From the NCBI GenBank assembly GCA_964538085.1, contig CAZIDF010000008.1, forward strand, positions 1 to 64,000: a DNA stretch of 64,000 bases, in the 5' to 3' direction. Origin of the DNA: G020348385 sp964538085. Lineage in GTDB: Bacteria > Acidobacteriota > Aminicenantia > Aminicenantales > Aminicenantaceae. Position 1 is the stretch's first letter. Every line of letters starts with the position of its first letter. The notes under the pieces were generated by a model. The model ran no database searches. It was given only the letters and a program-made list of their open reading frames with translations, and had not been told where the DNA came from. Shown piece by piece: positions 1 to 8,770 of the stretch. The translations under genes and the position numbers were made by a program.

Positions 1-860
1 TCGATTCGGCTTCCTGATACTCTGACACCCCAGTGAAGATGGGGCCCGGTCACGCGACCCGTTGCCCCGATCTCCCCGATGATATCGCCCTTCCTGACCG
101 TAGCTCCTCTTTCGACCAAGATTTTAGAAAAATGGAGGTAGGATGTGAACACACCCAAACCATGATCGATGATGACCGTGTTGCCTGCAAAATACAGATT
201 TTTGGCCAGAACGACCATTCCTGAATTGGAAGCCCTGACCGTAGCTCCATAAGGAGATGATATGTCAACGCCGCTGTGAGGAGAGCGGGGTTCGTTGTTA
301 AAAATCCGTCTTTCTCCGAAATTGTCGTTAGTCTTTCCATCCGACGGGACGATAAAAGGGCCTTCCCCGAGCCATTGGAGAGAGAATGTGTCATAGATCT
401 GACCGAGAAGCTGGGATTCCCGCTGAATTCTATCCAACACGTCCGCAGGGGGTGTCACATAATCCTGTTTGACCCAAAGTTTTTTTGTCGGAAATGCTCT
501 GTCCTGGACAAGAATTTCTCTGCGCATATTCTGGTGGTGTCCATCTTGGAACAAAACAGAAACTTCAACAGTATATGGCCCACTTTTGATCCCAAGATCG
601 AGCCCGAGGAATGCCAACCAAATATCGGATTCCAGACCTTTTCCCATGACATATGACTTTCCTAAAAACAGAACCTCCGCCTGCTTAACGATTCCTTTCC
701 CATCGACCGACACACGGACAATCTCTCCGGGTTGAAGGGACCGGAAATCCAAGCGCACATCGCTATCCGAAAGTCCAGATTCAGCGGTGTTCTGGATCGC
801 AAAAAGAGATGAGAGCCCAACGATAAAAACGATCATCTTGAGCGAGCTTTTTTTTGGCAT
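1..860 (-). CDS. M23-family (LytM-type) metallopeptidase, C-terminus cut by the window edge
   Basis: A cell-wall peptidase of the M23 family, which in this class cleaves peptidoglycan cross-links in the periplasm. About 286 codons are visible. Residues about 9-27 form a hydrophobic signal or anchor segment. An Ig/beta-rich linker follows (about 30-150). The peptidase domain then shows HSGVDISSPYG, with the zinc His and Asp, and the second zinc motif GPHLHWGV near the edge. No catalytic residue seems lost. ATG 860 directly abuts AGGAGG, which is too close for a normal Shine-Dalgarno. A TATAAT box ends 7 nt upstream, so the mRNA may be leaderless. Divergent from the racemase gene. Family assignment is firm; exact bond specificity is unknown. 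Confidence 0.88.
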   Translation of the reverse strand, partial: MPKKSSLKMIVFIVGLSSLFAIQNTAESGLSDSDVRLDFRSLQPGEIVRVSVDGKGIVKQAEVLFLGKSYVMGKGLESDIWLAFLGLDLGIKSGPYTVEVSVLFQDGHHQNMRREILVQDRAFPTKKLWVKQDYVTPPADVLDRIQRESQLLGQIYDTFSLQWLGEGPFIVPSDGKTNDNFGERRIFNNEPRSPHSGVDISSPYGATVRASNSGMVVLAKNLYFAGNTVIIDHGLGVFTSYLHFSKILVERGATVRKGDIIGEIGATGRVTGPHLHWGVRVSGSRI

Positions 861-867
861 CCTCCTG

Positions 868-897
868 ATTATACCCAATCCTTAAATCCATTCACAA
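868..897 (-). promoter_or_regulatory. Sigma70-type promoter for the M23 peptidase gene
   Basis: On the minus strand TTGTGA (897-892) lies 18 nt from a perfect TATAAT (873-868). The expected start point is about 860-862, essentially on the ATG at 860. The -35 box overlaps the region where a plus-strand promoter for the racemase would lie (TTCACA at 891 and TATAAA near 915), so the two divergent genes may share this control region. Confidence 0.6.
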
Positions 898-958
898 GGT
901 TGTTTATTTTCCGCTATAAAATCGGTTAGAATAGAAAAGTTAAATTTTGGAGGGGACA

Positions 959-2176
959 ATGCAGCTTTCGAGAAGACAATTTTTGCTCGCCTCAGGCCTA
1001 AGTATTCCAACCTCCCTTTTAAGAAGAAAGTCACGAAACCCACTCGTTCCCGTTCAACCAAAACAGGAGGCAGCGCCTGTCCGAGACACCTGGATCGAAT
1101 TAAATCTTCCCAATATGGCCTGGAATCTCGAGAAGATCAAACAGCGAGTGCAGGTCCCGGTGATGGCTGTGATCAAGGCCAACGCTTACGGCCACGGACT
1201 GCTGGAAGTGGGACGATTCCTGGATAAATCAGGTATCGAAGCCCTGATGGTCTGCAAGCTTTCCGAAGCTCTTCAACTTCGAGAATCGGGGGTGAAATGC
1301 CCGATCCTGAACTTTGGCCCTCTGTTTGTAGAAGATAGCGAACTCATAGGTGAACACAGGATCTCCCAGTCCGTATTCACGGACGACGTCCAAATTCTCA
1401 GCCAGAAAGCCAAAAATAAGGAAAATAAGATCGATGTCCATATCCACATCGACACAGGCATGGGAAGGATGGGAATTCCCTACTATGAAGCGGAATCCTA
1501 CATTCAAAAAACCGCAGAATTAGATAACATCGTGATAAAAGGGATTTCCACCACCTTGACAGAAGACCCGGAATTCGACAGGGTGCAGATGAATCGCTTT
1601 CTTTCTGTGTGCCAAAAATCGGAACAAAAAGGTATTTCGATCGGCCTGAAACATGCCTTTAGCAGCGCAGGCATATTCACTGCCGGGCCTTCCTTTTTAG
1701 ACATGGTCAGGCCGGGAATACTCCTGTACGGATATTACCCCAATCAAAAAACACAAAAAGAAGACCCATTTTCTCTCAGGCCCATCCTTCAACTCAAAAG
1801 TCGTGTGGCGGCTGTGAAAATCCTCCGCCCAGGAGATTCTGTTTCCTACCACCGGGCTTATACGGCAAAAACGACAGAAAAAATGGCAGTCATCCCAGTA
1901 GGATATTCCGATGGTTATCCCCTTCAAGCCGTGAAAAATGGCTGGGTCCTGATCCGGGAGCAAAAATTTCCCCTCATCGGAGACGTCACAGCCAATCACC
2001 TGGAGGTCCGTCTCCCTGTGGACTCTCCCATCGCTTTAGGTGATGAAGTCGTTCTTCTCGGCTCACAAGGACAACACAAAATATCTGCGGATATATGGGC
2101 GGAATGGGAGGGGATTTCGACCTACAAAAATTTGCTGAGGCTCAATCCTCTTTTACCAAGAAAAATTTATCGTTAG
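959..2176 (+). CDS. alr: Alanine-racemase family PLP enzyme with Tat-like signal
   Basis: A fold-III PLP amino-acid racemase. The PLP lysine is K73 in VMAVIKANAYGHG, and DTGMGRMG and MVRPGILLYGYYP are typical of Alr. Start ATG 959 is chosen over the in-frame TTG at 947 because GGAGGGG lies just upstream. The N-terminus MQLSRRQFLLASG carries a twin-arginine motif, unusual for a cytoplasmic Alr and suggesting export. In the C-terminal domain the usual Arg-Val-Cys/Ser-Met-Asp motif is replaced by GDVTANHLEV, and the usual YPR reads YPLQ. Substrate range may therefore differ from alanine. It could be a periplasmic broad-spectrum racemase. The fold is sure; the specificity is not. Its 3' end overlaps the convergent PAP2 gene by 24 bp. 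Confidence 0.85.
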   Translation: MQLSRRQFLLASGLSIPTSLLRRKSRNPLVPVQPKQEAAPVRDTWIELNLPNMAWNLEKIKQRVQVPVMAVIKANAYGHGLLEVGRFLDKSGIEALMVCKLSEALQLRESGVKCPILNFGPLFVEDSELIGEHRISQSVFTDDVQILSQKAKNKENKIDVHIHIDTGMGRMGIPYYEAESYIQKTAELDNIVIKGISTTLTEDPEFDRVQMNRFLSVCQKSEQKGISIGLKHAFSSAGIFTAGPSFLDMVRPGILLYGYYPNQKTQKEDPFSLRPILQLKSRVAAVKILRPGDSVSYHRAYTAKTTEKMAVIPVGYSDGYPLQAVKNGWVLIREQKFPLIGDVTANHLEVRLPVDSPIALGDEVVLLGSQGQHKISADIWAEWEGISTYKNLLRLNPLLPRKIYR

Positions 2177-2998
2177 CCCCTTTACATCCGGGCTCAGGCA
2201 AAATCCAAGCTGAACAGTTTTATTATCCTCTTCCCGGTGAAGGGAGCATATCTTTTTTCCGACAAAATATCCGATAGCCGCTCCGAGAAAAACGTCAGAA
2301 GCCCAGTGTTTGCTCTCATGCACCCTGGAAATCGCTGCCAAAGTCGACAAGGAATAAGCTGCAATATCGACCAATACGCCTTCTGTTTGATCGGCGATGA
2401 CCGCGGCCACCGCAAAGATCGAAGCCGCATGTCCTGATGGCAAGGAATGGTGGTTCGAACTGAAGGAAAAAGGTTTGAAGTAATGGGCGCCCAATTCTGT
2501 GTATGGCCTTGCCCGACCTGTGATGGCTTTGAGGCCGAGCACAAACGCTCCTGCGGTCAGCCAACTTTCCAAACTCAGCAGTGCGGTCTTTCGCAAGCCC
2601 CTCTTATCGAAAATTTCCCCACCTAAATAAAGCGTGGTGATCAACCCTCCTAAAAAAACGCCATTGCCGAGAAAGGATCCAACCTTGGCCCAATCCTCCG
2701 TTGCTGGAGTGCGGCGATCTTGAGACCAGTCATAGATTTTTTGATCAAAAGCGTACAATACGGCTCCGGATCCCATCACTGCCGTAAAGCACAACCAATC
2801 CTTTCCTTTCCAGCTTCCTGGAGCTTTAACGACCTCTAGAACATCGGCACCAAAACCGATAAAAAATTCCTCGTTCAGTCTGTAATCCTTGGGGATTTTC
2901 TCCTCACAGATCAGTCTTTGAGGGAAAGTGACAGAAAAAACAATGACCAGGATGATCGTATAAACGAGATAGCTTCTGAGCGATTGATATCTAATCAT
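2153..2998 (-). CDS. PAP2-family membrane phosphatase
   Basis: A membrane lipid phosphatase of the PAP2 superfamily, which dephosphorylates lipid phosphates such as undecaprenyl pyrophosphate, phosphatidic acid or lipid A. All three phosphatase motifs are visible: KAITGRARP, then SLPSGHAAS, then SRVHESKHWASDVFLG. The N-terminal hydrophobic stretch (about residues 8-26) is a signal or first membrane helix. The ATG at 2998 is preferred over 3013 because an AGGA precedes it by 6 nt. This start overlaps the waaA stop by 8 bp, so the two genes are translationally coupled. Next to a Kdo transferase gene, lipid A or undecaprenyl-PP recycling is plausible. Confidence 0.87.
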   Translation of the reverse strand: MIRYQSLRSYLVYTIILVIVFSVTFPQRLICEEKIPKDYRLNEEFFIGFGADVLEVVKAPGSWKGKDWLCFTAVMGSGAVLYAFDQKIYDWSQDRRTPATEDWAKVGSFLGNGVFLGGLITTLYLGGEIFDKRGLRKTALLSLESWLTAGAFVLGLKAITGRARPYTELGAHYFKPFSFSSNHHSLPSGHAASIFAVAAVIADQTEGVLVDIAAYSLSTLAAISRVHESKHWASDVFLGAAIGYFVGKKICSLHREEDNKTVQLGFCLSPDVKGLTINFSW

Positions 2999-4289
2999 CC
3001 CCATTCCTCTCATTCTTTTTTTGTTTGTTCATCAAAGAATCGATAGCATCAAGCGCTTTTTCGGTGGCTCCCTGCAAAGAGAGCAAGGTTGTTTTGGCTT
3101 TATGCCCCATCTCTCGGTATTCCACTTCATCCTGTAGAGAAAACATCCTCACCAAGTCAGCTTTGTTTTTAACGATACGTGCAGCGCCGGCTTCGACGAA
3201 TATTTCGGCAAGATGAGCAAAATTATCCATGTGAGGGCCAAAAAACACAGGTTTTGCATAGTACGCCGGTTCCAGCAGATTATGCCCTCCCCAACGTATA
3301 AGACTCCCTCCGACAAACGCTGCGTCCGATATCGCGTAAAACTTGGCCAGTTCCCCTAACGTGTCTAAAATGAGAACATTCCAATCCTTTCCAGAAGAAA
3401 TGGTGGTTCTCTTTTGGACCTTCAATGGATACTTCTGGCAGATTTTCTCCACCTCATTTACCCTGTCCGGATGTCGGGGCGCAAGAATCAACACCCGATT
3501 GCGATGGGACTCCAGCACATCAGAAAAAGCATCGAGCAACTGTGCCTCTTCTCCTTTGCGGACACTTCCCGCCACGATGACCTTTGCTTCAGCCGGAACA
3601 TGGATACTTCCTTTTAAATCCTTCAGTTCTGATTGTTCAACCATAGGGAGCTCGATCTCGGCCTTCAAGTTACCGGCAACTTGAACGGCACGGGAATCGA
3701 CTCCGATTTTCTCCAGCATTTCTTTATCTTTCTGAGTCTGGACCAAAAAAAGAGTTATATAGGAAAGGATCCGGTTCACAAGAAACCGCAGTTTTCTATA
3801 CCTACGGAACGATCGGGAGGATATGCGGCCGTTGACGAGAAGAACTCCCTTTGTTAACCTGTTTGCCTCACGCAAAAGATTGGGCCAAAATTCCGATTCA
3901 GCCAAAACGAATATATCCGGTTTCAGATAAAGGAAAAATTTTCTGACGAGGACCCTGAAGTCGAGCGGCACAAAAAAAATATCGTCGACACCCTTGAGTT
4001 TTTCTGTGGCCATACGAAAACCTGTATCTGTTAGACAGGAAAATTGGATGATCCATTCAGGATGTTTTATTTTGATCTGAGCGATCAAATTTTGGAGCGA
4101 AAGGACTTCTCCGACAGAAACGGCATGAATCCAAATAGATCTTTTTTGGGAAGCTTTCTTTTTGAGCAAAAACCCACACCTTTGGCGAAAATGGAGGCTT
4201 TCTCGTCTAAAAAAACGAGACCTAATAAAATAGACAGGGAAATATACGACTAGGGAAAAAAAAAGAAGGATCGAATATAGTCCATGCAT
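2991..4289 (-). CDS. waaA: 3-deoxy-D-manno-octulosonic-acid (Kdo) transferase
   Basis: Transfers Kdo from CMP-Kdo onto lipid IVA at the inner face of the cytoplasmic membrane, an essential step of LPS core synthesis. The protein has 432 aa, the usual length. An N-terminal membrane anchor (residues about 3-22) is followed by the GT-B domain with HAVSVGEV (catalytic Glu). The C-terminal nucleotide-binding half has FVGGSLIRWGGHNLLEP and PVFFGPHMDNF. Transcribed from a promoter only 10 nt before the ATG and coupled to the PAP2 gene downstream. With lpxB elsewhere in the window it indicates an LPS-bearing outer membrane. Confidence 0.95.
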   Translation of the reverse strand: MHGLYSILLFFSLVVYFPVYFIRSRFFRRESLHFRQRCGFLLKKKASQKRSIWIHAVSVGEVLSLQNLIAQIKIKHPEWIIQFSCLTDTGFRMATEKLKGVDDIFFVPLDFRVLVRKFFLYLKPDIFVLAESEFWPNLLREANRLTKGVLLVNGRISSRSFRRYRKLRFLVNRILSYITLFLVQTQKDKEMLEKIGVDSRAVQVAGNLKAEIELPMVEQSELKDLKGSIHVPAEAKVIVAGSVRKGEEAQLLDAFSDVLESHRNRVLILAPRHPDRVNEVEKICQKYPLKVQKRTTISSGKDWNVLILDTLGELAKFYAISDAAFVGGSLIRWGGHNLLEPAYYAKPVFFGPHMDNFAHLAEIFVEAGAARIVKNKADLVRMFSLQDEVEYREMGHKAKTTLLSLQGATEKALDAIDSLMNKQKKNERNGDD

Positions 4290-4298
4290 GTTTCCCAG

Positions 4299-4327
4299 AC
4301 TATACTAAATTCATATATCTAGTGCAA
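4299..4327 (-). promoter_or_regulatory. Sigma70-type promoter for waaA
   Basis: Minus strand TTGCAC (4327-4322), a 17-nt spacer and TATAGT (4304-4299). The ATG of waaA is at 4289, so the expected 5' leader is only a few nucleotides long. Confidence 0.6.
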
Positions 4328-4479
4328 GATTTGCCGTTGGTGTTTATTTTTAAACGGTTTTTTGGTATGCTACTCAATTCAACATTAAATTTAGACCGAG
4401 ACTGGAATATTCACGGATCGATCTTGCCACATGGGCATTTTAATGAATAATTCAGGAGTAAGATCGGAAGGAAAAAAAC

Positions 4480-5082
4480 ATGGCTGAAGATAAAAAAGAA
4501 AAGAAAAAAGAAACGGCTTCGAAAGAAAAAGTAAAAAAGTCGGAAAAAGAAACTAAAAAGACAAAAGTGGAAGAAGATGTGGAAGAAGATAAAAAAGAAG
4601 AACCGAAAGAAGAAAGGCCCGAAAAACGGACAACTGAAGAAGTAGCAGAAGAAAAACCCGAGGAAATTGAGGAAGAAAAAAAAGAAGAGGTGGAAACGCC
4701 TGAAGAAGAGCCGAAGGAAATGAAGAAAGAGGCCGAGGAAAAAGAGGAAGAGAAACATCTCGAAGAAGAGAAAGAAAAAGAAATAACAGAGGAAGAACCG
4801 AAAGAAGAAGAGCCTAAAGAAGAAATAGTCGAAGATGTAGCAGAAGAAAAAGAAAAAAAAGAAGAAATAAAAGAAGAAAAACCCCAGGAAATTAAGGAAG
4901 AGAAAAAAGAAGAAGCCCTACCCGCAACTAAAGAAGTTGCCCCTGCCATAAAAAAGAAAATCAACCGGATGACACTGGAAGAGATCGAGGCAAAACTGAT
5001 AGAAGTCAAGGAAAAAATGGGCGGATTCGATTCTAAATATGCTCAGGATCTGTTAAAAAGGAAACGCTCCCTCGAAAAATAA
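4480..5082 (+). CDS. Lys/Glu-rich low-complexity protein with short conserved-looking tail
   Basis: I do not recognise this 200-aa protein. Residues 1 to about 150 are almost entirely Lys and Glu with a few Pro, Val and Thr, and are predicted to be disordered or a charged single helix. The last 40 residues (RMTLEEIEAKLIEVKEKMGG onwards) look like a normal helical-hairpin domain. ATG 4480 has AAGGA upstream. The reverse strand carries long Phe/Ser-rich open frames that simply mirror the purine-rich coding strand. It stands alone between waaA (divergent) and a convergent membrane gene. The direction is supported by the ribosome site and the ordered C-terminus. No function is proposed. Confidence 0.65.
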   Translation: MAEDKKEKKKETASKEKVKKSEKETKKTKVEEDVEEDKKEEPKEERPEKRTTEEVAEEKPEEIEEEKKEEVETPEEEPKEMKKEAEEKEEEKHLEEEKEKEITEEEPKEEEPKEEIVEDVAEEKEKKEEIKEEKPQEIKEEKKEEALPATKEVAPAIKKKINRMTLEEIEAKLIEVKEKMGGFDSKYAQDLLKRKRSLEK

Positions 5083-5101
5083 ACCTCAATCCCCCTTGTT
5101 C

Positions 5102-5578
5102 TTATCCCCTTTGTAATGCTTTTAGCCGCATTCGGTAATAAGGGATAAGGATCAGTATCATGCCAAACACCGAATAAAAATAATAGGGTCTTATGCCCTT
5201 TTCTACCCCATGAGCCAGCAGGATCAAACTTCTTTGTATGTGAATAAAAATTAGCTGAAAAAATATCGATACCAGTAAAATGAATTCCTTTTGCAGGCTC
5301 TGGACCTGGGTAGACTTCTCCGATTTTTCTGTTCGATGTTTGATATGAACCATAGATCGCAAAACGATAACTAACAGAGTTTGAGCCAAGACATAAATAA
5401 AAAAAAACGATGATTTATCCGATAATATCGGATCCTGCCCAAAAAAATTTAGCCACAAAGGCATCCTGGAAGGCAACCTGGGATAAGCATAAAAAGCCAT
5501 GAACCAGGTTATCCCTAAAAGGATCAAATTGAAGAATAAAAGTATTCCATGGACTCGTTTATTTGATTTCATAGCCAT
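5102..5578 (-). CDS. DUF1648-type multipass membrane protein
   Basis: About 158 aa with four hydrophobic segments. After the first helix comes AYPRLPSRMPLWLNFFGQ, which matches the DUF1648 signature (Tyr-Pro, Leu-Pro, then Asn and Gly). DUF1648 occurs in SdpI-like and other small membrane proteins; no role can be assigned here. The frame is open to 5683, but the extra residues are not hydrophobic and have no ribosome site, so I start at ATG 5578; ATG 5572 is also possible. It converges on the Lys/Glu-rich gene and diverges from rpsO. Confidence 0.65.
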   Translation of the reverse strand: MAMKSNKRVHGILLFFNLILLGITWFMAFYAYPRLPSRMPLWLNFFGQDPILSDKSSFFFIYVLAQTLLVIVLRSMVHIKHRTEKSEKSTQVQSLQKEFILLVSIFFQLIFIHIQRSLILLAHGVEKGIRPYYFYSVFGMILILIPYYRMRLKALQRG

Positions 5579-5706
5579 CGCCAGCTCTTTGTTCCCTAGG
5601 ATAAAATAAAAACCACGATAAGGTAAATGAATTCTATAAATGGAAATCTCGAAAATGAGTGGTGTCATCCGCACGATTCCCATAAATTCAGGTTAACTTT
5701 TTGCGA

Positions 5707-5735
5707 TTTACATCAGTATACTTTTATGATAGGAT
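5707..5735 (+). promoter_or_regulatory. Probable promoter of rpsO-pnp
   Basis: TTTACA (5707-5712), a 17-nt spacer and TAGGAT (5730-5735), about 45 nt before the rpsO ribosome site. A moderate sigma70 match in the only place a promoter for this operon could lie. Confidence 0.45.
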
Positions 5736-5786
5736 AAGTTTTCATTTTGGAAGAATTCTACTATCAATACCTAAGGAGACTAATCG

Positions 5787-6053
5787 GTGCTGGATAAAGA
5801 AGAAAAAGACAAAATCATTAAATCTTTTAAAGTAAACCCTAATGACACGGGCTCACCAGAAGTGCAAATTGCGCTACTTACCAATAGAATCAATTATTTA
5901 ATCCAACATTTTAACACCCATAAAAAAGACCATCATTCCCGGACTGGCCTCTTAAAAATGGTTGGACGTAGAAAAAGACTTCTGGAATACTTAAAAAAAG
6001 AGGATGCCAAACGCTACGAAGTCGTCATAAAAAAACTCAAACTCAGAAAGTAA
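5787..6053 (+). CDS. rpsO: 30S ribosomal protein S15
   Basis: S15 binds the central domain of 16S rRNA early in 30S assembly. The protein has 88 aa, exactly the family length, with NPNDTGSPEVQIALLTNRI, HFNTHKKDHHSRTGL and RRKRLLEYLK. The start is GTG 5787, with AAGGAG 8 nt upstream. It is followed after 20 nt by pnp, the classical rpsO-pnp arrangement. Confidence 0.97.
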   Translation: MLDKEEKDKIIKSFKVNPNDTGSPEVQIALLTNRINYLIQHFNTHKKDHHSRTGLLKMVGRRKRLLEYLKKEDAKRYEVVIKKLKLRK

Positions 6054-6073
6054 GCTGAGGCTCCGGGGGTAAA

Positions 6074-8236
6074 ATGTCAGAGCAAAAAATCAGTATCGAA
6101 ATCAATGACCGAACGCTATCTGTAGAAATACACAAGATCGGCAAACAAGCAGATGGATCGGCCCTGATCCGTTACGGAGACACCATCATGTTTGTCTCCG
6201 CCACATCAAAAAAAGAAGCCAAGGAAAAGAAGCCTTTTCTTCCTCTTATTGTGGATTATCGCGAAAACACCTATGCCGCAGGAAAAATTCCTGGCGGCTT
6301 TTTCAAACGAGAAGGGAGGCCATCCGAGAGAGAAATCCTGATCAGTCGCCTGATCGACAGGCCTGTCCGCTCCCTTTTTCCTGAGGGGTATTATTTCGAC
6401 ACTCAGATCGTCGCCCTTCTTCTCTCAGCCGATTTGGAGAACGAATCGGATACTCTCGGTATCATCGGTGCGTCGGCTGCCCTGTATTTTTCCAATATTC
6501 CTTTCACCACGCCTATGGGGGCGGTAAAAGTGGGCATCATCAACGACGAGTTTGTCATAAATCCCACTAAAAGCCAGCTCGATAACAGCCCGCTCAACAT
6601 GGTGGTTGCCGGAACAGAAGAAGGAATCGTCATGATGGAAGCAGGTGCGACAGAAATCGGCGAGGAGAAAATCCTGGAAGCTGTTTCCCTTGCTAAAGAG
6701 CCGATACAGAAGATCATCCTGGCGCAAAAAGATCTTTTTGAGAAATTGAAGATTGAAAAGAGGAAATTTGAAGCCTACAAGGTAGATCGGACCAAATTCG
6801 ACCAAATCGAAAGCCACATCGCCACAAAACTCATGGAATCCTTCCAGATAAAGTTAAAAAAGGAAAGAGATGCGAAGGCCAATCAAATCTTGGAAAATCT
6901 TGTGAATGAGATCCCTGAGGAAAATGAAGAAGAGATAAACGAAACCACCCAGATATTCCATGAAGTCCAGAAAAAGCTGGTCCGGAATTTGATCATCGAA
7001 GAAGGGAAAAGAGTCGATGGAAGATCGTTCGACGATATACGACCCATTTCCATCGAAGTGGGAATGCTTCCCCGCACACATGGCTCAGCCCTTTTCACTC
7101 GAGGCGAAACACAATGCTTGGCCACAGTGACTCTCGGTACTTTCGAAGATGTTCAAAGAATCGATGGATTGGGGGAAGAAGGGGAAAAAAGATTTATGCT
7201 TCACTATAATTTCCCTCCCTTCAGTGTCGGTGAGGTTTCTTTCCTCAGAGGGCCTGGCCGGAGGGAAATCGGGCACGGCGCACTTGCAGAGAAATCTATT
7301 CTTCCTTCGGTCCCTGGTGAAGAAGACTTTCCCTATACCGTTCGTATCGTTTCAGATATTTTGGAATCGAATGGATCATCTTCCATGGCTTCTGTCTGCG
7401 GTGGCGTCCTTTCCTTGATGGATGCTGGGGTGCCTCTATCCATGATCGTTGCAGGTATAGCCTGCGGCCTTGTCAAAGAAGGCGAACAATATGTTATCCT
7501 TACGGATATTGCCGGATTGGAAGATCACTTCGGAGACATGGATCTGAAAGTAGCCGGAACGGCAAAAGGGATCACAGCCATTCAGCTCGATCTCAAGATC
7601 CCTTCCATAAATCAGGATATCTTGAAGGAAAGTCTGGAAAAAGCGCGCATTGCGCGACTAAAAGTTTTGGAAAAGATGAAACAAGCCATAGCCGAACCTC
7701 GCCCCGATATTTCCCCCTACGCACCGCGCATCCTGTATCTGGTTATCAATCCGGAAAAGGTTTCTGATGTCATAGGACCTGCCGGCAAAAACATCAAAAA
7801 AATCCTGAAACAGACCGGTGCCAAAATAGATATCGATGATACAGGCAAGATCACTATCGCTTCAACAGATATGAAAGCTGCCGAATTGGCCAGGGAAATG
7901 ATCCAGGAAATTACTGTCGAAGCCGAAGTAGGAAAAACGTACACTGGGAAAGTCGTGCGTATAGAGGAATATGGAGCATTCGTGGAAATACTGCCCAACA
8001 TCGTCGGACTCCTCCACATTTCAGAAATCGCTCATCACAGAATCAGGCACACCCGAGATGTCATGAAACTGGGACAAACAGTCAAGGTAAAAGTCTTGGC
8101 CGTGGATGAAGACAATAAAATGAAGTTGAGCAAAAAGGCTCTGGAGCCACGCCCCGCCAGTTCTGCGGACAACGACCAGCCTTATAAAAAGAAATACTCC
8201 GATCACGACGACCGCAAAAATAAAGATCGATTTTAA
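6074..8236 (+). CDS. pnp: Polynucleotide phosphorylase
   Basis: A 3'-5' phosphorolytic exoribonuclease and degradosome component. The 720 aa hold two RNase PH domains (about 10-230 and 310-540) joined by an alpha-helical linker, a KH domain from about residue 550 (VIGPAGKNIKKI) and an S1 domain from about 619 (GKVVRIEEYGAFVEI). The second PH domain shows FTRGETQCLATVTLG and GSSSMASVCGG. The last 25 residues are a charged Lys/Asp-rich tail. GGGGG precedes ATG 6074. Cotranscribed with rpsO and probably with the pseudopilin genes that start 10 nt later. Confidence 0.97.
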   Translation: MSEQKISIEINDRTLSVEIHKIGKQADGSALIRYGDTIMFVSATSKKEAKEKKPFLPLIVDYRENTYAAGKIPGGFFKREGRPSEREILISRLIDRPVRSLFPEGYYFDTQIVALLLSADLENESDTLGIIGASAALYFSNIPFTTPMGAVKVGIINDEFVINPTKSQLDNSPLNMVVAGTEEGIVMMEAGATEIGEEKILEAVSLAKEPIQKIILAQKDLFEKLKIEKRKFEAYKVDRTKFDQIESHIATKLMESFQIKLKKERDAKANQILENLVNEIPEENEEEINETTQIFHEVQKKLVRNLIIEEGKRVDGRSFDDIRPISIEVGMLPRTHGSALFTRGETQCLATVTLGTFEDVQRIDGLGEEGEKRFMLHYNFPPFSVGEVSFLRGPGRREIGHGALAEKSILPSVPGEEDFPYTVRIVSDILESNGSSSMASVCGGVLSLMDAGVPLSMIVAGIACGLVKEGEQYVILTDIAGLEDHFGDMDLKVAGTAKGITAIQLDLKIPSINQDILKESLEKARIARLKVLEKMKQAIAEPRPDISPYAPRILYLVINPEKVSDVIGPAGKNIKKILKQTGAKIDIDDTGKITIASTDMKAAELAREMIQEITVEAEVGKTYTGKVVRIEEYGAFVEILPNIVGLLHISEIAHHRIRHTRDVMKLGQTVKVKVLAVDEDNKMKLSKKALEPRPASSADNDQPYKKKYSDHDDRKNKDRF

Positions 8237-8246
8237 GGGTTGAGCT

Positions 8247-8765
8247 ATGATTAAGCTCAAAAAAAATCAAAAGGGATTCACCCTAATCGAGATGATCGTC
8301 ACCTTCACCATTCTGGCTATCCTCGCTGCCGTTGCCATACCGCTGGCTAAAACGGCCATCAAAAGAGAAAAAGAGATCGAGCTGAGAAGAAGTTTACGGA
8401 TGATAAGGGACGCCCTCGATGCATACAAAAAACTCGCCGATGAAAACAGGATCGAGTTCGAAGACAAATCCGAGGGATATCCTCCTGACCTTGAAACTCT
8501 GGTTAAAGGGGTGGAAGTGAGTGGCGGCGCTCAGGTTGGCCAGGAACAACGAGGGAGATCTCGACAAGACCAAACTGAGGATAAAAAAATCATAAAATTT
8601 TTAAGAAGAATTCCCAAAGACCCGATGACAAATTCTTACGACTGGGGGCTCAGATCTTATCAGGATGATCCGGATAGTGATAATTGGGGAGGAGAAAACG
8701 TCTATGACATCTATACCAAAAGCCTGGGCATTGGTCTCGATGGAACCAAATACAAGGAGTGGTAA
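8247..8765 (+). CDS. Type II secretion/type IV pilus pseudopilin, GspG-like
   Basis: 172 aa. The class III leader is KKNQKG followed by FTLIEMIVTFTILAILAAV, with cleavage expected after Gly and with Glu at mature position 5. The globular part is longer than a normal GspG, with a Gln/Arg/Gly-rich insertion at about residues 95-115, then RRIPKDPMTNSYDWGLRSY, a typical GspG calcium-loop region, and a C-terminal KYKEW. It would be inserted in the inner membrane and assembled into a pseudopilus. First of three pilin-like genes in a row, with no secretion ATPase or platform gene in this window. Confidence 0.85.
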   Translation: MIKLKKNQKGFTLIEMIVTFTILAILAAVAIPLAKTAIKREKEIELRRSLRMIRDALDAYKKLADENRIEFEDKSEGYPPDLETLVKGVEVSGGAQVGQEQRGRSRQDQTEDKKIIKFLRRIPKDPMTNSYDWGLRSYQDDPDSDNWGGENVYDIYTKSLGIGLDGTKYKEW

Positions 8766-8770
8766 ATAAG

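Noticed and set aside
4411..5009. Long Phe- or Ser-rich reading frames opposite the Lys/Glu-rich gene
   Set aside because: They are mirror images of GAA/AAA repeats on the coding strand, have no ribosome site and no domain-like sequence.
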